Source: Rhodobacteraceae bacterium HLUCCA09 (GTDB lineage: Bacteria; Pseudomonadota; Alphaproteobacteria; Rhodobacterales; Rhodobacteraceae). Taken from it: a stretch of DNA of 39,569 nucleotides. Below the pieces are notes generated by a model. The model made no database searches. It saw only the letters and a program-made list of their open reading frames with translations, and had not been told where the DNA came from. Both the position numbers and the translations under genes were made by a program. Location of the stretch: positions 1-39,569 of the forward strand of contig LJNT01000132.1 of assembly GCA_001314685.1 (NCBI GenBank). Direction: 5' to 3'. Below are positions 7,869 to 15,898 of this stretch, piece by piece (the first letter of the stretch is position 1; each line of letters starts with the position of its first letter).

Positions 7869-9050
7869 ATGTTCCTGCCCTTCTTCCAGGCCCTTCGGCG
7901 AGGCGGCGTGCCGGTCTCGCTGCGCGAATACCTCGGCTTTCTCGACGGGATGGCGGCGGGCCTCGTGACCTACGACGTCGAGGGCTTCTACTACCTCGCC
8001 CGCGCCGCCATGGTGAAGGACGAGCGTCACCTCGACCGGTTCGACCGCGCCTTCGCCGAGGCGTTCCGGGGCCTCGAGGCGATCCCGCTTGCAGCGGTGC
8101 TCGAGGCGCTCGATCTGCCCGAGGACTGGCTGCGACGCGAGGCCGAGAAGCACCTGACGGAGGAGGAGCGCGCCGGGATCGAGGCGTTGGGGGGCTTCGA
8201 CGCGCTGATGGAGACGCTGCGCCAGCGGCTGGCCGAGCAGGAGGGGCGCCACGAGGGCGGCTCGAAATGGATCGGCACGGCCGGCACGTCGCCCTTCGGC
8301 GCGCATGGCTACAACCCCGAGGGGGTGCGGATCGGGCAGCACGAGAGCCGCCACCGTCGCGCCGTCAAGGTATGGGACAGGCGCGAGTTCCGCGACTTCG
8401 ACGACACGGTGGAACTCGGCACCCGCAACATCAAGGTCGCGCTCAAGCGCCTGCGCCGCTGGGCGCGCGACGGCGCGGCGGAAGAACTCGACCTCGAGGG
8501 CACGATCCGCGCCACGGCCGATCACGGCTATCTCGACGTGCAGACGCGCCCCGAGCGGCGCAACGCGGTCAAGGTACTGCTCTTTCTCGACGTGGGCGGG
8601 TCGATGGACGACCATGTGCGCGTCGTCGAGGAGCTGTTCTCGGCCGCGCGCGCCGAGTTCAAGCATCTCGAGCACTACTACTTCCACAACTGCCTCTACG
8701 AGGGCGTCTGGCGCGACAATCGCCGCCGCCGGGACGCGCAGGTGCCGACATGGGAGGTGCTGCATACCTACGGACCCGACTGGGTGTGCATCTTCGTGGG
8801 CGACGCCGCGATGAGCCCCTACGAGGTGCTCTACCCCGGCGGAGCCAACGAGCACTGGAACCCGGAGGCGGGCGAGGTCTGGCTGCGGCGCGCGCGCGAG
8901 GCCTGGCCGCGCACGCTCTGGCTCAACCCCCTGCCCGAGCCGCACTGGGGCTACACCCGGTCGGTGGGCCTGATCCGCCAGGTCTTCGACGAGCGCATGG
9001 TGCCGCTCACCCTGGACGGGATCGACCGGGGCATGCGCCTGCTGGCGTGA
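7869..9050 (+). CDS. VWA domain protein, CoxE-like family
   Basis: A 393-residue protein of the CoxE-like VWA family, whose members usually act with a MoxR-type AAA+ ATPase in assembly or maturation of protein complexes. The N-terminal half is helical (FFQALRRGGVPVSLREYLGF). The VWA fold starts at VKVLLFLDVGGSMDDHV, where the usual DxSxS metal site reads DVGGS. It continues with HYYFHNCLYEGVW, the aspartate region GDAAMSPYEVL and NPLPEPHWGYT. ATG at 7869 is chosen because a near-perfect GGAGGTGA sits five bases upstream; the GTG at 7860 is inside that site. No MoxR ATPase is adjacent, so the partner is elsewhere. Confidence 0.9.
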   Translation: MFLPFFQALRRGGVPVSLREYLGFLDGMAAGLVTYDVEGFYYLARAAMVKDERHLDRFDRAFAEAFRGLEAIPLAAVLEALDLPEDWLRREAEKHLTEEERAGIEALGGFDALMETLRQRLAEQEGRHEGGSKWIGTAGTSPFGAHGYNPEGVRIGQHESRHRRAVKVWDRREFRDFDDTVELGTRNIKVALKRLRRWARDGAAEELDLEGTIRATADHGYLDVQTRPERRNAVKVLLFLDVGGSMDDHVRVVEELFSAARAEFKHLEHYYFHNCLYEGVWRDNRRRRDAQVPTWEVLHTYGPDWVCIFVGDAAMSPYEVLYPGGANEHWNPEAGEVWLRRAREAWPRTLWLNPLPEPHWGYTRSVGLIRQVFDERMVPLTLDGIDRGMRLLA

Positions 9051-9374
9051 CCCGCCGCCCCGACCGGTTGCCCCGACCGTCGCCCGGTCGTGTCATGCGG
9101 TTCCGTTCCCCGGTTCAGTTCTCCCGGTTGCCCGGTTCTGTTGACCGTCCGACCGCCTCGGCGCCCCCGACCTCGCCCCACCCAGACGACAGCGCGCCAC
9201 CAGACATGCCACCAGACATGCCACCGGGCACGCCACCGGGCACGCCACCGGGCACGCCACCGGGCACGCCACCGGGCACGCCGCTTCCGCCGCGGCGCGC
9301 GCCCCTGCTTCTTTCTGTTCCAAATACGCACGGCCCGACGCCGCGTCCCCTCGCGCCCTCGGGACGGCGCACGG
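9051..9374. other. 324-bp gene-free convergent gap
   Basis: The gap between the VWA gene (+) and the ScfR regulator (-) holds no credible gene. It contains several copies of a CCGGTTG-like word (9064-9150), the seven-unit tandem array at 9197-9280, and a CTTCTTTC...CCAAATACG stretch (9309-9328) that resembles a weak copy of the 3'-end element seen after mtkB. Confidence 0.7.
9197..9280. repeat. 12-bp tandem repeat, seven units
   Basis: Two units of CCACCAGACATG (9197-9220) are followed by five identical units of CCACCGGGCACG (9221-9280). The switch between two block types suggests stepwise duplication. It lies about 145 bases 3' of the VWA gene. An open frame through it would read as a Pro-Gly-Thr repeat, but no start or ribosome site supports translation. 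Confidence 0.92.
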
Positions 9375-10799
9375 TCATGCCTCGTAACGCGTGGCGCCGC
9401 GGCGGCGCTCGTCGAAGGGCTGCGAGAGGATCAGCGCCTGGTGGGCCCGCTGGTCGCAGTTCGAGCGCGGGCAGACGCGGCAGTTGATGCCGATGGGCAC
9501 GACCGTCTCGGCGGTGGGCGTCACGCTCTCGGCATAGCCGATCTCGCCGACATGCTCGATGGCGCAGCCCATCGCCACGGCCAGCCGCACGTCCTGCCGG
9601 TGGCGGGTGAAGGTGGGGCGGTCGACGGTGCGCGAGAAGACGAAGAAGCGCGAGGCGTCGGGCATCTCGACGAATTGCGGCACGATCCGGCCCGGCGTGC
9701 GGAACGAGGTGTGCACGTCGAGGCGCGGGCAGGCGCCGCCGTGCTCGGCCAGGGGAAAGCCGGTGGAGTTGAACCGCTTGGTGACGTTGCCCGCCTTGTC
9801 GACGCGCAGGAAGAAGAAGGGCACGCCCTGCGCCCCCTCGCGCTGCAGCGTCGTCGCCCGGTGGCAGGCCTGCTCGAACGACACCCCGAAGCGCGTGGCC
9901 AGATGGTCGAAATCGTATTTCGAGGCGCGCGCCTCATCGAGGAAAGCCCCGTAAGGCATCAGCACCGCGGCGGCAAAGTAGTTGGCCAGCTCCACCCGGC
10001 AGCGCGAAAGGCCCCAGGGCTCGGTGATGCCCGAACCCTCGAGCAGCGAGTCGAGCAGGCGCGACTGCTCGATCAGCCCCGCGACGTGGACGAGCTGGAA
10101 CACGCGATTGGGGTGGTCGAGCGCCTCCGACAGGCACACCTCGCGCAAGCCCTCGTCATGGGTGCGCAGCGTGTTGGGCATCGCCTCGACCGGCAGCACG
10201 CGCACCGTCAGCCCCAGCTTGCCCTGCAGCCGCTCCTTGACGCGGGTATAGATCTCGTCCGTGGGCACGCGCGCCCCGTCCCAGAAGGAGGCCGCGGCGC
10301 TCTCGAGCGCGCGGAAATGGTTGCGGTTGCGGCGGAAGAAGGCGTGGACGGCCGATTCCGCGCTCTCGGCCAGCACCGGCGCAGCCTCGCCCCCTCCGCC
10401 GGCGGACCCGACCGTGCCCGCGACAGAGATCATCTGCTCGGTCGCCGATTGCCACGCCTTGTGCAGGCGCAGAAAACACGCGGCGAGTCCGGGGGCATGG
10501 ACGAGCGCGGCGCGCAGCTGCGCAAGGTCGGGCCGCTCGCCCTCGAACAGCGGGTCCTGCACCGCCGCGCGCAGGTCGGCCAGCAGGGTCGGGTCGTCGT
10601 CTTCGGCGATGTCGCGCCAGTCGACGCCGAACACTTCGAAGAGCTTCAGAAGAACCGGCACCGACACGCTGCGCTCGTTGTTTTCCAGGAGGTTGACGTA
10701 GGATGTCGAGATGCCGAGGGCGCGTGCGATCTCGGCCTGTGTCTTGCCCTGCTCCTGCCTGAGCCGCCGCAGATGCGGCCCGATGAAGGTCTTGTGCAC
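9375..10799 (-). CDS. ScfR-family (short-chain acyl-CoA responsive) transcriptional regulator
   Basis: Cytosolic DNA-binding regulator of the ScfR family, which includes RamB, PccR and MccR. These sense short-chain acyl-CoAs and control acetate, propionate or glyoxylate routes. The N-terminus is an XRE-type helix-turn-helix (LRRLRQEQGKTQAEIARALG, then ISTSYVNLLENNERS). The centre is an IrrE-like domain with a degenerate metal motif (QLVHVAGLIEQ instead of HExxH) and ELANYFAAAVLMPYGAF. The C-terminal domain ends with the family cysteine motif CRVCPRSNCDQRAH. GTG at 10799 is chosen for the GGAGG five bases upstream. It is divergent from sgaA-mtkA-mtkB, suggesting that it controls those genes and itself. 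Confidence 0.88.
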   Translation of the reverse strand: MHKTFIGPHLRRLRQEQGKTQAEIARALGISTSYVNLLENNERSVSVPVLLKLFEVFGVDWRDIAEDDDPTLLADLRAAVQDPLFEGERPDLAQLRAALVHAPGLAACFLRLHKAWQSATEQMISVAGTVGSAGGGGEAAPVLAESAESAVHAFFRRNRNHFRALESAAASFWDGARVPTDEIYTRVKERLQGKLGLTVRVLPVEAMPNTLRTHDEGLREVCLSEALDHPNRVFQLVHVAGLIEQSRLLDSLLEGSGITEPWGLSRCRVELANYFAAAVLMPYGAFLDEARASKYDFDHLATRFGVSFEQACHRATTLQREGAQGVPFFFLRVDKAGNVTKRFNSTGFPLAEHGGACPRLDVHTSFRTPGRIVPQFVEMPDASRFFVFSRTVDRPTFTRHRQDVRLAVAMGCAIEHVGEIGYAESVTPTAETVVPIGINCRVCPRSNCDQRAHQALILSQPFDERRRGATRYEA

Positions 10800-10829
10800 G
10801 GCCCCCTCCGCCCCGGTTGTACGCACGCG

Positions 10830-10919
10830 TATGCAAACCTGTGATATTTACAGTTTCACACTTTTCGCGGTTTGTAAAATCTCGCTTTCACAGCAGGACG
10901 CGCTTTCATTTGCAGCAAA
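10830..10919. promoter_or_regulatory. Candidate ScfR operator cluster between regulator and sgaA
   Basis: Three near matches to TTTGCAAA, a site type bound by characterised ScfR members, lie about 40 bp apart: TATGCAAA (10830-10837), TTTGTAAA (10871-10878) and TTTGCAGCAAA (10909-10919, a perfect odd palindrome). TGTGA (10840-10844) and TCACA (10856-10860) form an extra inverted repeat. The stretch is clearly more A/T-rich than its surroundings, as expected for a divergent promoter region. Confidence 0.5.
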
Positions 10920-10976
10920 GGGGGGCCACGGCGCACAACCCGAGCGTCACGAGACATCGCCCAGCGGAGCGGCCCC

Positions 10977-12182
10977 ATGCGCAACGGCATTACCCATCTT
11001 TTCATCCCCGGCCCGACCAACGTGCCCGAAGCCGTGCGGCAGGCCTTGAACGTGCCCATGCAGGACATGCGCGCCCCCGATTTCGGCGAGCTGACCCTCT
11101 CGCTCTTCACCGACCTGCGCGAGGTCGTGCGCTCGCGCGATGCCGAGATCTTCCTCTTTCCGGGGTCCGGCACCGCCGCGTGGGAAGCCGCGATCACCAA
11201 CACGCTCAACCCCGGCGACAAGGTGCTGATGAGCCGCTTCGGCCAGTTCTCGACGCTCTGGGTCGAGATGGCCGAGCGTCTCGGCCTCGACGTCGAGGTG
11301 ATCGACGTGGCCTGGGGCGCGGGCGTGCCGGTGAAGGAATACGAGCGTCGCCTTGCAGCCGATCGCCACGGCGAGATCAAGGCGGTTTTCGCCACCCACA
11401 ACGAGACGGCGACGGGCGTCACCTCCGACGTGGCTGGCGTGCGGCAGGCGCTCGATGCGTGCTTCCACGACGCTCTCTTGTTCGTCGATGGCGTGTCGTC
11501 GATCGCCTCGATCGACTTCCGGATGGACGAGTGGGGCGTCGACCTCGCGGTGACCGGCAGCCAGAAGGGCCTGATGCTGCCCGCGGGCCTCGGCGTGCTG
11601 GCCGTCAGCCGGAAGGCGATGGACGCCTCGAAGACCGCCACCATGCGCCGCGCCTATTTCGAGTTCGCCGACCAGGCGCGGATGAATGCAGACGGCTACT
11701 TCCCGTACACGCCGCCGACGCAGCTCTTCCACGGGCTGAAGGTCTCGCTCGACCGCATTTTGCGACAGGAGGGGCTCGACGCGGTGATCGCCCGCCACCA
11801 CCGCCTCGCCGAGGGCGTGCGTCGGGGCATCGCGGCCTGGGGGCTCGACCTCGTGGCCGAGCACCGCACGCTCCACTCCGACACGGTCAGCGCGATCCGC
11901 GTGCCCGAGAGTGTCGACGCTCGCGAGGTGTTGCGGGTGGCCTACGAGGATTACGGAACCTCCTTCGGCTCGGGCCTCGCCAGGCTCGCCGGCAAGGCAT
12001 TCCGTATCGGCCATCTCGGCGACCTGAACGAGGGGATGTGCCTGACTGCCCTGTCGGTGGCCGAGCTTTCGCTGTTGCGCGCCGGCGCTCGGATACCGCT
12101 CGGCTCCGGCGTGGCCGCGGCGCAGGAATGGTACCTGAACGCCGCGCGGGTGACGACGCCGCTGCAGGTCGCCGCCGAGTGA
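10977..12182 (+). CDS. sgaA: Serine-glyoxylate aminotransferase
   Basis: PLP enzyme converting L-serine and glyoxylate to hydroxypyruvate and glycine, a committed step of the serine cycle for one-carbon assimilation and also usable in glyoxylate metabolism. The 401-residue class V aminotransferase shows HLFIPGPTNVP at the N-terminus, LFPGSGTAAWEAAI, the ATHNETATGV segment, the cofactor Asp in LLFVDGVSSIAS and the Schiff-base Lys near 197 in VTGSQKGLMLPAGL. The ATG has GGAG seven bases upstream. It is followed by mtkA and mtkB on the same strand, so the three form a serine-cycle cluster. The regulator gene is divergent. Confidence 0.92.
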   Translation: MRNGITHLFIPGPTNVPEAVRQALNVPMQDMRAPDFGELTLSLFTDLREVVRSRDAEIFLFPGSGTAAWEAAITNTLNPGDKVLMSRFGQFSTLWVEMAERLGLDVEVIDVAWGAGVPVKEYERRLAADRHGEIKAVFATHNETATGVTSDVAGVRQALDACFHDALLFVDGVSSIASIDFRMDEWGVDLAVTGSQKGLMLPAGLGVLAVSRKAMDASKTATMRRAYFEFADQARMNADGYFPYTPPTQLFHGLKVSLDRILRQEGLDAVIARHHRLAEGVRRGIAAWGLDLVAEHRTLHSDTVSAIRVPESVDAREVLRVAYEDYGTSFGSGLARLAGKAFRIGHLGDLNEGMCLTALSVAELSLLRAGARIPLGSGVAAAQEWYLNAARVTTPLQVAAE

Positions 12183-12335
12183 CGCCGGGCGGGGGGCCGG
12201 GGCGCGCGCCCCGGCCCGGGCCCGCCCGAACCGCCCCGCCCACGCCGCGCCACCCGCAATGGCCGGGCGTCGGGGCGCCCACGGCGCCGTTCCGCGCGCC
12301 GCGCACCGCTCGCCCCGCCGCCGGGGCCGCGCGGG

Positions 12336-12355
12336 AAGGCGTTTCGAAACGCCTT
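12336..12355. promoter_or_regulatory. Perfect 20-bp palindrome between sgaA and mtkA
   Basis: Arms AAGGCGTTTC and GAAACGCCTT abut without a spacer, and GGG/CCC extends them past a bulged T. It lies in the 264-bp gap between sgaA and mtkA, about 90 bp before the mtkA start. It could be a partial terminator, an RNA processing site that sets different levels of sgaA and mtkAB, or a binding site. Confidence 0.55.
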
Positions 12356-12446
12356 TCCCCGCGCCGACCCCGCGTCGCGCTCATGGCGACGGGGAGCAGG
12401 CCGGCGCTGCCCGATCGCTGGCACCCGCATCCGAAGGAGGACCCAC

Positions 12447-13619
12447 ATGGACATTCACGAACACCAGGCCAAGGAAATCCTCGCCCGTTTCGGCGTGCCC
12501 GTCCCGCCCGGCGCGCTCGCCTGGAGCCCGGAGCAGTCCGAGTACCGCGCCCGCGAGCTCGGCGGCGGCCCCTGCGTGGTCAAGGCGCAGATTCACTCGG
12601 GCGGCCGCGGCGAGGCCGGCGGCGTCAAGGTCTGCAAGAGCCCTGACGAGGCACGAGACTTCGCCGCCACCCTGCTCGGCCGCACCCTGGTGACGCGCCA
12701 GTCCGGCGACCGGGGCCGGTCCGTGCATCGGCTCTGGGTCGAGGCCGCGACCGACATCGCGCAGGAGATGTATCTGGGCTTCGTGCTCGACCGGAAGTCG
12801 GAGCGAATCATGATCGTCGCTTCCCGCCACGGCGGCATGGAGATCGAGGAACTGGCCGAGACCGACCCGGACAGCCTCGTGCGCATGGTGATCGACCCCG
12901 CTTCCGGTCTGGTCGATTACCAGGCGCGCGAACTCGCCTTCGCGCTCGGCCTCAAGGGGCCCCAGGTGGCGCAGATGGTCCAGGTCGTGCGCGCCTGCTA
13001 CCGCGCCTACCGCGATCTCGACGCCACGATGGTCGAGATCAACCCGCTCGTCGTCACCGGCGAGGGCGACCTGATCGCGCTCGACGCCAAGATGAGCTTC
13101 GACACCAACGCCCTGTTCCGCCGCCGCGAGGTCGCCGCCCTGCGCGACCGCGCCCAGGAGGACCCGCGCGAGAGCTACGCCTACGACCACGGGCTGGCCT
13201 ATGTCGGCCTCGACGGAGACATCGGCTGCATCATCAACGGCGCCGGGCTCGCCATGGCGACGATGGACATGATCAAGATCGCCGGCGGCGCGCCTGCCAA
13301 CTTCCTCGACATCGGCGGCGGCGCCTCGCCGGAGCGGGTCTGCCAGGCGTTCCGCACCGTGCTGACCGATCCGAAGGTCAGGGTGATCCTCGTCAACATC
13401 TTCGCCGGCATCAACCGCTGCGACTGGGTCGCCGAGGGCGTGGTGCAGGCCTATCGCACGCTCGACCTGAAGGTCCCCGTCGTGGTGCGCCTGTCGGGCA
13501 CCAACGTCGAGGAGGGGCGGCGCATCATCCGCGAAAGCGGGCTGCCGCTGATCACCGCCGACACGCTGGCCGAGGCCGCCGACCGCGCCGTCGCGGCGCG
13601 CGAGCCGGTCGCCGCCTGA
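12447..13619 (+). CDS. mtkA: Malate-CoA ligase beta subunit
   Basis: ATP-grasp subunit of malate thiokinase, which makes malyl-CoA from malate, CoA and ATP before malyl-CoA lyase yields glyoxylate and acetyl-CoA. The 390 residues open with [18 protein letters not shown] and carry [65 protein letters not shown] and [17 protein letters not shown]. Several segments ([17 protein letters not shown]) match MtkA better than the close relative SucC, and the sgaA neighbour supports this. AAGGAGG lies just before the ATG. No malyl-CoA lyase, hydroxypyruvate reductase or PEP carboxylase is present in the window. Confidence 0.88.
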   Translation: MDIHEHQAKEILARFGVPVPPGALAWSPEQSEYRARELGGGPCVVKAQIHSGGRGEAGGVKVCKSPDEARDFAATLLGRTLVTRQSGDRGRSVHRLWVEAATDIAQEMYLGFVLDRKSERIMIVASRHGGMEIEELAETDPDSLVRMVIDPASGLVDYQARELAFALGLKGPQVAQMVQVVRACYRAYRDLDATMVEINPLVVTGEGDLIALDAKMSFDTNALFRRREVAALRDRAQEDPRESYAYDHGLAYVGLDGDIGCIINGAGLAMATMDMIKIAGGAPANFLDIGGGASPERVCQAFRTVLTDPKVRVILVNIFAGINRCDWVAEGVVQAYRTLDLKVPVVVRLSGTNVEEGRRIIRESGLPLITADTLAEAADRAVAAREPVAA

Positions 13620-13635
13620 GGGAAGAGAGAGAGCA

Positions 13636-14532
13636 ATGGCCATCATCATCGACGAGACAACCCCCGTCATCGTGCAGGGCATGTCGGGCCGCATCGGCCG
13701 GTTCCATGCGCAGGAAATGGTCGACTACGGCACCCAGGTCGTGGGCGGCGTCACGCCCGGCAAGGGCGGCACCGAGGTGCTCGGCCGCCCCGTGTTCGAC
13801 ACGGTGCGCCAGGCGGTCGAGGAGACGGGGGCCGAGGCGTCGCTCCTCTTCGTGCCGCCGCCCTTCGCCGCCGACGCCATGATGGAGGCGGCCGACGCCG
13901 GGATAACGACCGCCGTCTGCGTGACCGACGGCATCCCTGCGCAGGACATGATGCGCGTCAAGCGCTTCCTCCGCCGCTACCCCCGCGCGCGCAAGATGCG
14001 CCTGATCGGACCGAACTGCGCGGGCGTGATCTCGCCCGGACGCGGCTTCATGGGCATCATGCCGCCCCACATCTACAAGGAGGGGCGCGTCGGCATCGTC
14101 GGCCGCTCGGGCACGCTGGGCTACGAGGCGGCCAGCCAGATGCAGGCGCTGGGTCTCGGGGTGTCGACCTCGGTGGGCATCGGCGGCGACCCGATCAACG
14201 GCTCGTCCTTCCGCGACATCCTCGAACTGTTCGAGGCCGACCCCGAGACCGACGCTGTCTTCATGATCGGCGAGATCGGAGGGCCGCAGGAGGCCGAGGC
14301 CGCGGCCTATGTCAAGGAGTGGATGACCAAGCCCGTCGTCGCCTTCGTCGCCGGCCTCTCGGCCCCCAAGGGCCGGCAGATGGGCCATGCCGGCGCAATC
14401 GTCTCGGCCTTCGGCGAGAGCGCTCAGGAAAAGGTCGTGATCCTGGAGGACGCCGGCATCACGGTGGCCCCCAACCCCTCGGTCATGGGCGAGACGATGG
14501 CGCGCGTCCTCGGACACCGCGCCGCCGCCTGA
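13636..14532 (+). CDS. mtkB: Malate-CoA ligase alpha subunit
   Basis: CoA-binding and phospho-histidine subunit partnering MtkA. The 298-residue product shows [77 protein letters not shown], the [15 protein letters not shown] phosphate loop, and the phosphorylated His near 251 in [15 protein letters not shown]. The [14 protein letters not shown] insertion resembles MtkB rather than SucD. It starts 16 bases after mtkA, so the two are translated from one message. A 3'-end element with a hairpin follows 130 bases downstream. Confidence 0.89.
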   Translation: MAIIIDETTPVIVQGMSGRIGRFHAQEMVDYGTQVVGGVTPGKGGTEVLGRPVFDTVRQAVEETGAEASLLFVPPPFAADAMMEAADAGITTAVCVTDGIPAQDMMRVKRFLRRYPRARKMRLIGPNCAGVISPGRGFMGIMPPHIYKEGRVGIVGRSGTLGYEAASQMQALGLGVSTSVGIGGDPINGSSFRDILELFEADPETDAVFMIGEIGGPQEAEAAAYVKEWMTKPVVAFVAGLSAPKGRQMGHAGAIVSAFGESAQEKVVILEDAGITVAPNPSVMGETMARVLGHRAAA

Positions 14533-14660
14533 CGCCGCCCTCCACAATCCGGGCGGCGCGGACCGCGTTCTTCGAACGACGGCCCGCCCGCCCGGCGCAT
14601 CCCTCGCCTGCGCGCGCCGCCCGACACGCTGCCCTGCGCCCGGTCGCCCTGGCCGCTGCT

Positions 14661-14708
14661 TCTTCTTGCCCGAAATATCCCGGGGGGTCCGGGGGGCTGG
14701 TCCCCCGG
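14661..14708 (+). terminator. 3'-end element with GC hairpin, downstream of mtkB
   Basis: TTCTTGCCCGAAATATCCCG (14664-14681 region) leads into a hairpin with arms CCGGGGG (14689-14695) and CCCCCGG (14702-14708). The core matches the minus-strand copy after ecfG at GAAATA-CCCGGGG. It lies in the gap between convergent mtkB and mrpG, oriented with mtkB. Termination is inferred; no T-tract is seen. Confidence 0.6.
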
Positions 14709-14734
14709 TCCTGACCTTTCCGGCGCGCTGACGG

Positions 14735-15130
14735 TCACTTCGTGTCGATCGGCCGCTCATCCTCGGGCACCGCGTCGTAGACGGCCCAGCCGTAGGGGCC
14801 CTCGGTGGGCGGCAGGTCGGCCTCGTCGACATGGCGGTGCATGTAGGACTTGGCGATGAAGTTCGCCGTGATCGGCGCGGTCAGGAGGAGGAATATCGTG
14901 ATCAGCAGCTCGTGGAACGACAGCCGGTCGAGGAACACGGCCGAGTAGATCATCGAGGCGATCAGCACCCCGCCGATTCCCAGCGTCGTCGCCTTGGTCG
15001 GCGCGTGCAGCCGCCGCATCGTGTCGTCGAGCTTGACCAGCCCCAGCGATCCGACGAGGCCGAACAGACCCGCCACCACCAGCAGGAACGAGACGACGAC
15101 CTCGGCGATCAGGGTGGCATCCTCGATCAT
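14735..15130 (-). CDS. mrpG: Mrp Na+/H+ antiporter subunit G
   Basis: Small membrane subunit of the Mrp/Mnh/Pha cation-proton antiporter. The 131 residues show three hydrophobic segments (VVVSFLLVVAGLFGLVGSLG; GIGGVLIASMIYSAVFL; ELLITIFLLLTAPITANFI), the conserved KLDDTMRRLHAPTKATTLG after the first, and a soluble acidic C-terminal tail. AGGAGGGG precedes the ATG. It is the last gene of the mrp operon, ten bases after mrpF. Confidence 0.93.
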   Translation of the reverse strand: MIEDATLIAEVVVSFLLVVAGLFGLVGSLGLVKLDDTMRRLHAPTKATTLGIGGVLIASMIYSAVFLDRLSFHELLITIFLLLTAPITANFIAKSYMHRHVDEADLPPTEGPYGWAVYDAVPEDERPIDTK

Positions 15131-15140
15131 GGGCCCCTCC

Positions 15141-15410
15141 TCACTCGATGATGTTGCCGCGCAGGATGAAGCGGCAATAGGCGACGGTCGAGACGAAGCC
15201 GACCATGGCGATCAGCATCGACACCTCGAAATAGACCGGCGTGCCCTGGCTGATGCCGTAGAGGTTCAGCAGCGCGATGGCGTTGATCACCATGGTGTCG
15301 AGCGCGAGGATGCGGTCGACCACGCCGGGCGCGCGGGCGAGATGCCAGAGGTTGAACACCAGCGCGAGCGCGAAACAGGTGACGGCGAAGGTCAGGGCGG
15401 TCTCGATCAT
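15141..15410 (-). CDS. mrpF: Mrp antiporter subunit F
   Basis: An 89-residue membrane subunit with three helices. The first (ALTFAVTCFALALVFNLWHL) is followed by the family motif ARAPGVVDRILALDTMVINA and a last helix (EVSMLIAMVGFVSTVAYCRF). Its ATG overlaps the mrpE stop as ATGA, so translation is coupled. Its length is normal for MrpF. Confidence 0.92.
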   Translation of the reverse strand: MIETALTFAVTCFALALVFNLWHLARAPGVVDRILALDTMVINAIALLNLYGISQGTPVYFEVSMLIAMVGFVSTVAYCRFILRGNIIE

Positions 15411-15898
15411 TCGAAGATCTCCTTGAGCCGGCGTTCGTAGCGGTGCTTGATCTCGTCGCGCACCGCCTCGGGGTCGTCGGTATCGAGGCAGTGCACGAGG
15501 ATCGACGAGGCGTCGGCCGACAGCGCCGACGCGACGGTGCCGGGCGTCATGGTGATCGTCCCGGCCAGAAGGGTGATCGCCTCGGGCGATGTCAGGTCGA
15601 GTGGAACCCGCACCCAGGCCGAGCGCGTGCGCGCGTTCGACTTGAACAGGATGGTGTAGGCCACCACGACGTTGGCCATAACGATGTCCCAGATCACGAG
15701 GGCCATGTATTCCACGACCCTGAGGGGGCGCTTGATCACGGGTCGCTTCTGCCAGAAGGGCTGGGTGATGACCGGTATCGCGACGCCGAACACGAGGCCG
15801 AGGAGCAGGTTGCCCGGCGAGACGGTGTTGACGAGCAGGAGCCACACGACCGTCAGCATCAGTGTCAGCTGGGGATGGGGGAAGATCCGGCGCAGCAT
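15407..15898 (-). CDS. mrpE: Mrp antiporter subunit E
   Basis: A 163-residue subunit with N-terminal helices (LTLMLTVVWLLLVNTVSPGN; LLLGLVFGVAIPVI) and a cytosolic C-terminal domain. The conserved SPEAITLLAGTITMTPGTVA is visible near residue 110, with an ILVHCLDT strand after it. ATG at 15898 overlaps the mrpD stop as TGATG, preferred over the GTG one codon upstream. Confidence 0.92.
   Translation of the reverse strand: MLRRIFPHPQLTLMLTVVWLLLVNTVSPGNLLLGLVFGVAIPVITQPFWQKRPVIKRPLRVVEYMALVIWDIVMANVVVAYTILFKSNARTRSAWVRVPLDLTSPEAITLLAGTITMTPGTVASALSADASSILVHCLDTDDPEAVRDEIKHRYERRLKEIFE

Noticed and set aside
9197-9280. Tandem array as a CRISPR or as a coding Pro-Gly-Thr repeat
   Set aside because: Units are contiguous 12-mers with no spacers, no cas genes are near, and the open frame across it has no start site and opposes better genes.
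12447-14532. Succinyl-CoA synthetase sucC-sucD
   Set aside because: Segments such as NALFRRR and [10 protein letters not shown] in the beta subunit and the [12 protein letters not shown] insertion in the alpha subunit fit malate-CoA ligase, and sgaA is adjacent.
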